NCBI GenBank assembly: GCA_965202845.1
Contig: OZ241856.1
Span: 2,232,001-2,296,000, forward strand
Length of the DNA: 64,000 bases
DNA from: CBDATA01 sp965202845
GTDB lineage: Bacteria > Acidobacteriota > Vicinamibacteria > Marinacidobacterales > Marinacidobacteraceae
Direction: 5' to 3'
This document shows positions 24,255 through 32,219 of this stretch, piece after piece. The notes beneath the pieces were generated by a model. It had not been told where the DNA came from, did no database searches, and worked only from the letters and a program-made list of their open reading frames with translations. The position numbers and the translations under genes were made by a program. Within the stretch, counting starts at the first letter, position 1. Every line of letters begins with the position of its first letter.

Positions 24255-26447
24255 GTGCGACGCTCCGCTCCCCTCCTCGTTCTCTTGTTCGCCGCCGTTT
24301 CGGCCGGCGCGCAGCCGACCGAACCGCTCAAGCTGCATCACATCTACGGCCCGGACGCCCTCGAATTCGCGCCCGACCTCCCGGTCGTCCGCTGGCTTCC
24401 CGGCGGAACCCACTACCTGGAAGGGTCCGGCGACGAGATGCGAACCTGGTCGGTGGTGGAGGCCGCCGCCGGGACGTCGCGTCCGCTTCACGACCCGGAC
24501 GCGCTGGCCGCCGCGCTCATCGCCGCCCTTTCGCTTTCGGAGGAGGAGGCCGCCCGGGAAGCCCGCCCCGAAACCCTCACCCTCTCTCCCGGCGGCGATC
24601 TGCTGTTGCTGAACCTAGCCTCCGATTTCTTCACCTGGGACACCGGGGCGAACGAACTCACGCGCCTCACCCGCAGTCCCGAACCGGAGGAGCTTCCGCG
24701 CTTTTCGCCCGACGGCGACCGGATCGCCTTCGTCCGGGAGGGCGACCTCCACGTGGTGGACCGGGAAGGCGCCGAGCTCCGGCTCACCACCGGTGGCGGC
24801 CCGGACCTGCTGCACGGCAAGCTGGACTGGGTCTACCAGGAGGAGATTTACGGGCGCGGCGCCTTCCACGCGCACTGGTGGAGTCCCGACGGCAGCCGGA
24901 TCGCCTTCCTCCAGAGCGACGAGAGCGACGTCCCCCGGTTCACGGTGGTGGACCACATGCCGGTCCACCTGGATCTGGAGACGTATCCGTACCCCAAGGC
25001 CGGCGACCCGAACCCGAAGGTGCGGGTGGGCGTGGTCCCGGCTTCCGGCGGGGAGACCGTCTGGATGCGGCCGCTCGGATACGGCAACGCCGAAACCCTG
25101 ATCGTGAACGTGAGCTTTTCGCCGGACGGCGCTCTCTGGTACCAGGTGCAGGACCGCACCCAGACCCTCCTGGATCTCCACCGGGGCGACCCGCGCACCG
25201 GGGAGTCGGAGCGGGTGCTGCGCGAGGACGCCGGACGCTGGGTCAACGTCCACGGGCCGCCCCGCTTCCTCGAGGACGGCGGGTTCCTCTGGTTCAGCGA
25301 GCGCACCGGCTTCAAGCACCTGTACCGCTACGACGCCCGGGGGACGCTCGTCGGCGCGCTCACCGAGGGCCCCTGGGAAGTGCGCCGGCTCCACGCGGTG
25401 GACGAGGAGGCGGGCTTCGCCTACGCCTCCGGAACCCACCGCTCCTCGCTGGAGTCCGACATCCTCCGGATCGCCCTCGACGGCGGCGGGGTCGCCCGGT
25501 TGAGCGCCGAACCCGGAACCCACCAGGGGAATTTCCCGGAGACGGGGCCGGTCGCCCACTACGTCTCGGTGTTCCACGACCTGGAGACCCCGCCGCGCAT
25601 GAGCCTTCGCCGCGCCGACGGGGCGCTGGTCCGGGAGCTCGGCGGCGGCGAAGTCCCGGCGCTCGCCCGCTTCCCAATCTCCCCGCCGGAGCTGCTGCGG
25701 GTCCCCGCCCGGGACGGAGTCGAGCTGGAGGCGATGAGGATCCGCCCGCACCGGTTCGACCCGGAGGCGACATACCCCGCCTGGGTTCACGTCTACGGCG
25801 GCCCGCACGCCCCCATGGTCCGGAACGGGTGGCTCGGCGCGCGCGGGATGTGGTACCAGCACCTCGCCAGCAAGGGGATCGTGGTCTTCGTGGTGGACAA
25901 CCGGATCGCCTCCGGGAAGGGGGTCGCGTCCACCTGGCCGGTGCACGGGAACTTCGGCGAGCAGGAGCTCGCCGACCTGGTGGACGCGGTGGACTGGCTG
26001 GGAGCCCGGGACTTCGTGGACGCGGAGCGGATCGGCATCGACGGCTGGAGCTTCGGCGGGTACATGACGCTGGTCGCGCTCACCAGGTCGGACCGCTTCC
26101 GCGCCGGAATCGCCGGGGGCAGCGTGGTGGACTGGCGCGACTACGACTCGATCTACACCGAGCGCTACATGAGCGCTCCCGACGAGAATCCGGCCGGCTA
26201 CCGCAAGTCCTCGGTGCGGGAGTCCGCCGGGAGCCTCAACGGCGACCTGCTGCTGATCCACGGCACGATGGACGACAACGTCCACATGCAGAACACCCTC
26301 CAGTTCGCCCACGACCTCCAGAAGGCGGGCAAGCCGTTCGAGATGATGCTCTACCCCCGGTCGCGCCACGGCGTCCGCGACGAGGATTTGACGCTCCACC
26401 TGCGGCGGACGATGGCGGCCTTCATCCTGAAGACGATCACGCCCTGA
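24255..26447 (+). CDS. Secreted dipeptidyl-peptidase IV-type S9 serine peptidase
   Basis: 730 aa with GTG start and signal peptide (MRRSAPLLVLLFAAVSAGAQ). The N-terminal beta-propeller (DPPIV_N) spans about residues 90-480, with WWSPDGSRIAF and LDWVYQEEIYGRG, the Glu-Glu pair that recognises the substrate N-terminus in DPP-IV. The C-terminal hydrolase has GWSFGGYMTL (nucleophile Ser near 600), GTMDDNVH (Asp near 673) and RSRHGVRD (His near 704). It should release N-terminal dipeptides (often Xaa-Pro) in the periplasm or outside. A hairpin follows the stop. Confidence 0.95.
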   Translation: MRRSAPLLVLLFAAVSAGAQPTEPLKLHHIYGPDALEFAPDLPVVRWLPGGTHYLEGSGDEMRTWSVVEAAAGTSRPLHDPDALAAALIAALSLSEEEAAREARPETLTLSPGGDLLLLNLASDFFTWDTGANELTRLTRSPEPEELPRFSPDGDRIAFVREGDLHVVDREGAELRLTTGGGPDLLHGKLDWVYQEEIYGRGAFHAHWWSPDGSRIAFLQSDESDVPRFTVVDHMPVHLDLETYPYPKAGDPNPKVRVGVVPASGGETVWMRPLGYGNAETLIVNVSFSPDGALWYQVQDRTQTLLDLHRGDPRTGESERVLREDAGRWVNVHGPPRFLEDGGFLWFSERTGFKHLYRYDARGTLVGALTEGPWEVRRLHAVDEEAGFAYASGTHRSSLESDILRIALDGGGVARLSAEPGTHQGNFPETGPVAHYVSVFHDLETPPRMSLRRADGALVRELGGGEVPALARFPISPPELLRVPARDGVELEAMRIRPHRFDPEATYPAWVHVYGGPHAPMVRNGWLGARGMWYQHLASKGIVVFVVDNRIASGKGVASTWPVHGNFGEQELADLVDAVDWLGARDFVDAERIGIDGWSFGGYMTLVALTRSDRFRAGIAGGSVVDWRDYDSIYTERYMSAPDENPAGYRKSSVRESAGSLNGDLLLIHGTMDDNVHMQNTLQFAHDLQKAGKPFEMMLYPRSRHGVRDEDLTLHLRRTMAAFILKTITP

Positions 26448-26452
26448 CCGAT

Positions 26453-26476
26453 CCCCCGCGGAACCGCTGGCGGGGG
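26453..26476 (+). terminator. Possible terminator hairpin after DPP-IV gene
   Basis: CCCCCGC pairs with GCGGGGG across a 10-nt loop, 5 nt after the stop codon. There is no T-run; it may act as a terminator or mRNA stabiliser. Confidence 0.4.
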
Positions 26477-26548
26477 GCCGGCGTTCAAGGAGGGCATGCG
26501 CACCGCTGCCCGAACGCTCCTGCTGGCCGGGTCGCTGTCCGTGGTTTC

Positions 26549-28457
26549 CCTAGATCGGCGAGCAAAAAGGGGTTGTACCCGGCTGGACCATTGACGTACA
26601 ATGGGTTATGCAGAAAAAACGCCCCAAGAGGCATCACCAGCCGGGTGAAGTCATATTCCCACGTTTCCGCTCTCCGATCAAGCTCGAGGTCGCGCCCGAC
26701 GGTCCGGCCTTCACCGCGCGCGGCGGCATCGTGTTGCTGCTCGAACTGCTGGCGCGGGGGCGCATCCTCGTCGGCCTCGGGCACACGAAAGGCGGCCCGT
26801 CGCAAGGTTGGACCGACGGACAGATGATCCTGGCGGTGATGTCCTTGAACGTCGCCGGCCTCGACCGGGCGGCCGACATCAACCAACTGGAGGCCGACCG
26901 GGGACTGCGCCAGCTGGTGCGGCGTTTCGAGCCGCAGCTGTTCGGGATGCCGCGGCGAGTGCTCCGCGCCCGCTTCCGGGGCGGGCGGGATCGCTGCTTT
27001 CCTTCGGCGCGCTCGATCCGGGACTGGCTGGATCGCTTCCATGTGGAGGGGGCGCACGATGGGGAGCGGGAGCGGGGAACCGCCTATCTCGCGCCCCACA
27101 CCGAGCGCCACGAACTGTTCCGGAAGGTGAACCGGCGTCTGATGAACTTCGGACCTTGGAAGAAGATCCCGAAGGCGTTGACGCTGGACTTGGACGCCAC
27201 GATCATCGCTTCGGGGAAGCGGGAGTGCTGGCCCACCTACCGGGCGGCGACGGGCGAGGTTCCGGGAGAGCGGGGCTACCAGCCGCTGATCGCGTTCTGC
27301 CGCGAGCTCGGGATGACGCCGTGGCTGGAGTTCCGCGACGGGAACGTTCCGGCTTCGCTGGACAACGCGCGCGCCCTGGACGAGACGCTGGCGCAGTTGC
27401 CCGCCGTGGTGGAGCGGGTCACGCTTCGAACCGATGGGGCGGGCCACCAGGAGGCTGTGATCCGGGCGTGCAACAATCCGGCGCGGCGCAGCGAAAGGAC
27501 GCGGCGTTTCAGGGTCGTGGGGTTGATCGCCGGCGCCACCCTTTCCAAGGCGCTTCTGGAGGAAGTGAAGCGACTTCCCGAGGATGCTTGGAGCCCGGTA
27601 GCGTCGGGAATCGAGCCGGCGTCGGGTGATGAAGCAGGCGACCTGGAATGCGCCGAGTTGCCCTTCGTCTCGAACATGGACGCCCGTTCGAGGCCGGAGG
27701 ACGTGATCCGTTATGTGGCGACTCGGCGCCCGATTCCCTGGAATCTGGGCTTTGGGGAAAGCGAACGCCCGGCGGCGGACGGCAAGCCGTCTTACCGTTT
27801 CCGCGCCTACCTGACCAACTTCCCGGCGCCGGACGCGCTGCCGCTGGAGCGGGCGAACGGGCTTGAGGTCATGGAGGCCGGTGAGGTGGTTCGGGCGGCG
27901 CATGAACGCTGTGGTCGGGGGGAGCAGGTTCACTCGGCGCTCAAGTCGGACCTTGCGGGCGGGATGATGCCGTCGGGTCGGTTCGGGGCGAATGCGGCCT
28001 GGCTTTGGCTGGCGGCGTTGACGATGAATGTGATGGCGCTGGCGTGCCGCACAGCCTATGGCCCCGAATGGCTCTGGGCGCGAATGAAGCGGTTGCGCGC
28101 GGTGTGGCTCCATCTGGCGGCTCGCTTGGTGCGGCATGGTCGCCGGTTCAAGCTGGTGTTCGACGCGGACGGGGCGCGGCTGTTGGCGGCGTTCCAGCGC
28201 TTGAAACGCGCCACGTCGCCCCCGACGCCCGTCCCCGGCTGACCCGGGGCTTCGGCAGGACGTTTCCCCCGGTTTTTGAGGGGAAGGTGCGCCCGCAGGT
28301 CACAAAACCCGTCCAACCAGCGCCCAATTGCGGCAGATCCGCCTCCCGACCCGCCTCAAAAGGCGGTTCTTGGCGCCCGCGGAGGCCGGAAACGGCCGGC
28401 TCGCCCTCCCGAAAGACGATTTTCAGTCCGAAAAAAGATTAGCTCGCCGATTTGGGG
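26549..28457 (+). mobile_element. IS1380-family insertion sequence (1909 bp)
   Basis: Terminal inverted repeats are CCTAGATCGGCGAGC and CCCCAAATCGGCGAGC (read inward), with a 4-bp target duplication TTTC (26545-26548, 28458-28461), as expected for IS1380. About 215 nt after the transposase stop are non-coding. Confidence 0.93.
26608..28242 (+). CDS. IS1380-family transposase
   Basis: 544 aa. ALTLDLDATIIA (first Asp, near residue 194), VTLRTDGAGHQ (second Asp, near 272) and GRGEQVHSALKSDLAGG (Glu near 438) give the DDE triad in the IS1380 spacing. A TACAAT -10 ends 5 nt before ATG, with TTGAC directly abutting it upstream, so the transcript is probably leaderless. Intact; only one copy is in the window. 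Confidence 0.94.
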   Translation: MQKKRPKRHHQPGEVIFPRFRSPIKLEVAPDGPAFTARGGIVLLLELLARGRILVGLGHTKGGPSQGWTDGQMILAVMSLNVAGLDRAADINQLEADRGLRQLVRRFEPQLFGMPRRVLRARFRGGRDRCFPSARSIRDWLDRFHVEGAHDGERERGTAYLAPHTERHELFRKVNRRLMNFGPWKKIPKALTLDLDATIIASGKRECWPTYRAATGEVPGERGYQPLIAFCRELGMTPWLEFRDGNVPASLDNARALDETLAQLPAVVERVTLRTDGAGHQEAVIRACNNPARRSERTRRFRVVGLIAGATLSKALLEEVKRLPEDAWSPVASGIEPASGDEAGDLECAELPFVSNMDARSRPEDVIRYVATRRPIPWNLGFGESERPAADGKPSYRFRAYLTNFPAPDALPLERANGLEVMEAGEVVRAAHERCGRGEQVHSALKSDLAGGMMPSGRFGANAAWLWLAALTMNVMALACRTAYGPEWLWARMKRLRAVWLHLAARLVRHGRRFKLVFDADGARLLAAFQRLKRATSPPTPVPG

Positions 28458-29077
28458 TTTCGACTTCGGACGCCGCCCTCTCCCATGACGAGTCCGGGTG
28501 GCGGGAACGCCTGGCCGGCGTCGCCGCTTCCGAATCCTCCGTCCGGGTGCGGCTCTACGACCCGTACCGACTGCTCGCCGGGCAGACCCGGGGCTGGGTC
28601 GAGCGGGAGGTGCGGCTCGCCTTCCGGCGCAGCGGCGTCACCGTCCGCTTCACCGGGAGCGGCGGCGCGCCGGCGGTGCCGGCGACCCTCTACCCGGAAA
28701 TCCCGGAGCGATGGGGCGTCCCGCCTCGCGCCATCGGCGTCGCGATCGGCGCGCCCGGCGAACGCCGCTCGGTGTTCCTGTCGCTCGGAGCGGCGAAACG
28801 GGCCATCGGGCTGGCCGGCCTGGCGGCGAACGGCGGGGATGACGATGCGAAGCGGCGGCTCGGCGTCGCGCTCGGGCGGGTCCTCGCCCACGAAATCACC
28901 CACACCATCGCCCCCGACTGCCCCCACACCGAAACCGGCCTGATGGCGGAACGGCTGAACCGGAGGATGCTCACCGCGCCCGGAGTGGGCTTTGACGAGA
29001 CGGCGACCCGGCACCTGCAGCGCGGCGCCGAAGCGTTCGGAACGCCCGAGAACGGTTGACCGCCGCCGGGCGCCGGC

Positions 29078-31654
29078 CTACTCCCCGCCGACCAGGGCGT
29101 TGAAGAACAGCTTGAAGGTGCCGTGGGTCTGCGCCCGGTGCTGGGCGCGGAAGCCGATCATCACGATCGTCCCGTCGCCGTGGCGCACCGAAACCATCGC
29201 GGCCTTGCCGGCGATCGCGTCCTCGCCGAGCAGCCAGCCGCTTTCGAGGATGTCCCGGTCGGCGTAGGTCAGCACCCGCCGCACATCGGCGCTCCGCGCG
29301 CCGGGGATCGTCTCGTACGCCTGCCCGCCGGCGAGATACGTCGCAAGCGCCTCCTCCGGCATCCCCCACGCATACCGGCTGCCGGTGTCCACCCGCGCCC
29401 GGAGCGTGGAGCCGGGCGCCCAGAACTCGTTCCCCCACTTCCCGGCGACCGCATCGCGCACCGGGACGTCAAACTCATCAAGCACCAGCTGCCCGGCCTG
29501 GGCGAAGGTGACCAGCGTGCCGCCGTTCCGGACGAACGCCTCCAGCGCCTCCACGCCCTCCTGTCCGAAGCCGCTCCGGTACTCCGGCGGAACCTCCTCC
29601 GGGTCGGGGCCGCCGCCCGGTTCGCCGGTCGGACCGAGCATCATCTGCTTCGAATCGGCGGGAAGGATGATCACGTCCCAGCGCTCGTGGAGATCGCCGG
29701 CGAGGATCGCATCGTCGAAGAGGCTCCGGTACGGGAAGCCGAAGTCCTCGAGCAGCCAGCGGGTCCAGCCCTCGTCCATGTTGCCGCCGTAGTGGCGCTG
29801 GTACATCCCGATGCGCTGCGGCGAAAGCGGCCGGGAGGCCCCGGCGGCGTCGCCGGTGAGGGCGGTGAAGTCGACCCCGGTCGCCGTCGCCGCCTCGGAA
29901 AGCGCCGCGGCGTCGGCGTTCGACGCCACCAGGAAATCCCCCGGCTCCGCCCCGCCAGCGGACCCGGTGGCCCGGCGCAGCGAAACTCCGGCGGCGAAAA
30001 GCATGTTGGCCGCCCGGAACGCATCGTTCAGGGCGCCGTCGATCGCGTAGCCGTGCGGGGCGGAGGCCGCGACCGCGCCGGGGGCGGGCGTCCGCTCGGA
30101 GACGACCTCGAGGTCCGCCGCCGCGACCGGCGCGCGCGCCTCGTCCACCCGCACCCCCATGAACTCGGCGAGCACGTCGGCCGACATGTCGTAGGGGCGA
30201 ATCGGGTCCCCGTCGGCGGTCCGGGTGTAGCTGTTGTCCGGGTAGACGGTCCGCCCCAGCAGCCAGCGGATGACCCCGCGCTTCGGCTGCGCCAGCGAGA
30301 CCACCCAGCTTCCCGGCCCGTACACCCGGCCCTCGTGGGTGAAGCCGGCGGCGGAGCGCTCCACCGTGATCCCCTGGAGGAGCAGCTTGTCCACCATCTT
30401 GCCCATCGTCAGCGGATCGTGCTGTTCGGCCGGCACGATGTACGCCTTCACCTCGTCCTCGGCGCCGCGCCGGGTCTGGCGGCTGGCCTTGAGCCAGGCG
30501 CTTCGGAGGACGATCCGGCGGTTCCGGGCGGCGATCTCCAGCGGCGAGAAGGTGGCGACGATCTGCCGATCCACGATGTCGCGCACCCGCCACCAGCCGC
30601 CCGGCCACGGGTTCGGGAAGGTGGTCTGCGCCTCGTATTCGGGAAGCTGGCGGGAACCGCGAAGCTGGTCCGGATGCACGTACAGCGGCGTCGCCAACCG
30701 GGCGCTGGCGGACTCGGTGAGCATCCCCGCGATGTTGTGGAAGGGGGTGATCCAGTGGAAGCCGAAGTGCCCCCAGCCGGAGTAGATGGCGGCGTTCACC
30801 GTCCCCGGGAAGCCCTCCTCCTCCATCCGGTAGGCCATGTGGGCGCCGTACCAGGACATCTCGCGCCAGACGATGGGATCGCCGCCCGGGCGGATGGGCT
30901 CGGCGTAGGGCGGCAGGTAGATGCGCGCGGTGTAGGCGCCCATCTGATGGTGGTCGATGAACGCCTGCGGAATCCACTCGCGGAACAGGATGCGGGCGCC
31001 GTAGCGCGACTCCACCGTGTTCTGCATGAAGGCGTCGCGGTTGTTGTCGTGGCCGATGTAGTGGTGGTAGAGGCTCGGCGGGCGCGCGCCCTCGTATTCG
31101 GTGCCCACCCAGCGGTCGTACCACTCGTTCACCAGGTCCACGCCGTCCGGGTTGAAGGCGGGGATCAGGATGGAAATGGTGTTGTCGAGGATTTCGTGGA
31201 TGCCCGGATCGTCGCGGGTGGCGAACATCCAGACGATCTCCGCCGCCGACTGCGCGCCCGCGACTTCGGTCGAATGAAGCGCGTAGGCCTGGACGAAGAC
31301 CACCTTCCCCTCGTCGATGGCGCGGTCCACCTCCTCCTGCGAATGCCCGCGCGGATCCTGCAGGACGGCGTTCATCTGCTGGTACTCGTCCAGCCGCGAC
31401 AGGTTCGCCGGCGAGGAGATGAAGATCGAGAGGAACGGCTGGCCGAGCGTCGAGGGGCCCATGTCCACCAGCTGCACCCGATCGCTCCGCTCGTCGATGA
31501 GCCGGTAGTACTCAACGAGCTCGTTCCAGTGGGCCAGCTTGCGGTCCGCGCCCATGCGGTGCCCGAAGAACTCCTCCGGGTCGGGGATCTGCGCCGCGGC
31601 CGGAACCGCCGCCAACGCGAGAACGAAGGAAAGGATGGAGGAGATCTGCTTCAT
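29078..31654 (-). CDS. Secreted M14-family zinc carboxypeptidase-like protein
   Basis: 858 aa with signal peptide (MKQISSILSFVLALAAVPAAAQ). The M14 domain occupies the first roughly 400 residues: VQAYALHSTEVAGAQS gives the HxxE zinc pair, LIPAFNPDGVDLVNEW the conserved Asn-Pro-Asp-Gly, and IGHDNNRDAF with FIDHHQMG further conserved positions. The C-terminal 400 residues include a glutamine-amidotransferase-like segment (FVRNGGTLVTFAQAG). Its ATG overlaps the pduO stop (ATGA), so it is the third gene of the B12-riboswitch operon, an unexpected place for a peptidase. Confidence 0.92.
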   Translation of the reverse strand: MKQISSILSFVLALAAVPAAAQIPDPEEFFGHRMGADRKLAHWNELVEYYRLIDERSDRVQLVDMGPSTLGQPFLSIFISSPANLSRLDEYQQMNAVLQDPRGHSQEEVDRAIDEGKVVFVQAYALHSTEVAGAQSAAEIVWMFATRDDPGIHEILDNTISILIPAFNPDGVDLVNEWYDRWVGTEYEGARPPSLYHHYIGHDNNRDAFMQNTVESRYGARILFREWIPQAFIDHHQMGAYTARIYLPPYAEPIRPGGDPIVWREMSWYGAHMAYRMEEEGFPGTVNAAIYSGWGHFGFHWITPFHNIAGMLTESASARLATPLYVHPDQLRGSRQLPEYEAQTTFPNPWPGGWWRVRDIVDRQIVATFSPLEIAARNRRIVLRSAWLKASRQTRRGAEDEVKAYIVPAEQHDPLTMGKMVDKLLLQGITVERSAAGFTHEGRVYGPGSWVVSLAQPKRGVIRWLLGRTVYPDNSYTRTADGDPIRPYDMSADVLAEFMGVRVDEARAPVAAADLEVVSERTPAPGAVAASAPHGYAIDGALNDAFRAANMLFAAGVSLRRATGSAGGAEPGDFLVASNADAAALSEAATATGVDFTALTGDAAGASRPLSPQRIGMYQRHYGGNMDEGWTRWLLEDFGFPYRSLFDDAILAGDLHERWDVIILPADSKQMMLGPTGEPGGGPDPEEVPPEYRSGFGQEGVEALEAFVRNGGTLVTFAQAGQLVLDEFDVPVRDAVAGKWGNEFWAPGSTLRARVDTGSRYAWGMPEEALATYLAGGQAYETIPGARSADVRRVLTYADRDILESGWLLGEDAIAGKAAMVSVRHGDGTIVMIGFRAQHRAQTHGTFKLFFNALVGGE

Positions 31655-32214
31655 GGGGGAATCGGGGATCGTATCCCGGCGGGAGGGGTCGGGCGCAGGG
31701 TTTCCCCGGTCCCCGCCTCGATTTCGAGCAGCCGTCCGTAGAGCCAGAGGAGATCGGACACCCGGTTCATCCAGGCGAGCACATCGGGGGCCACCGCGCC
31801 GCCGGCTTCGGCGAAGCGGACCAGCGCGCGCTCGGCCCGGCGGCAGCTGGTGCGGGCCTGGTCGAACGCCGCGCCCCCGGCGTGCCTGCCGGGCAGCGCC
31901 CAGTCGGAGGGGATGCGCTCGTCCTGTTCCCGCTCCCGCACCTCGGCGGTGACCGCGGCCAACTTTTCGGGGGTGATGCCCGGCGGGGATCCCGGCGGGC
32001 CGCCGATGCCCGCCGAGACCGCGAACAGGTCGCGCTGGATCGCCTCCGCCCGCGTCGCGATCGGCCCCGGCCCGCCGAGGGCGCGGGCCAGCGCGATCGC
32101 CGAACCGAGCTCGTCGAGGGCACCCAGCGCCTCCACCGCCAGCGACGCCTTGGACTCCCGGCGGTTTCCGACCTGGGTCGTCCCGCGGTCGCCCAGGGTG
32201 GTGGAGATGCTCAT
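31651..32214 (-). CDS. PduO-type ATP:cob(I)alamin adenosyltransferase
   Basis: 187 aa from ATG 32214. STTLGDRGTTQVGNRRESK, LGALDELGSAIALARA, RTSCRRAERALVRFAE and WMNRVSDLLWLYGR match the PduO/CobO-II family that adenosylates cob(I)alamin to coenzyme B12. In the usual TGDxGxT phosphate loop the first residues read LGDRGTT. It starts 5 nt after the stop of the TonB receptor and overlaps the M14 gene, so uptake and activation of B12 are encoded on one riboswitch-controlled transcript. Confidence 0.93.
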   Translation of the reverse strand: MSISTTLGDRGTTQVGNRRESKASLAVEALGALDELGSAIALARALGGPGPIATRAEAIQRDLFAVSAGIGGPPGSPPGITPEKLAAVTAEVREREQDERIPSDWALPGRHAGGAAFDQARTSCRRAERALVRFAEAGGAVAPDVLAWMNRVSDLLWLYGRLLEIEAGTGETLRPTPPAGIRSPIPP

Positions 32215-32219
32215 GGGGT

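Larger units (their letters stand above)
26496..29059 (+). pseudogene. Exported HExxH putative metalloprotease, split by IS1380 element
   Basis: The 5' fragment (26496-26548, Shine-Dalgarno AAGGAGGG) encodes MRTAARTLLLAGSLSVVS, a signal peptide. The 3' fragment (28462-29059) continues in frame (TSDAALSHDESGW...) once the IS and one TTTC duplication are removed, giving a 216-aa protein. GRVLAHEITHTIAPDCPH contains HEITH, the zinc-binding motif of zincin peptidases, near the C-terminus. The remainder is not recognised. As it stands the secreted part lacks start and signal peptide, so it should be inactive unless expressed from within the IS. Confidence 0.82.

Noticed and set aside
28243..28457. 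Non-coding tail of the IS1380 element as a separate gene or RNA
   Set aside because: No reading frame with start signals or recognisable RNA structure beyond the terminal inverted repeat.
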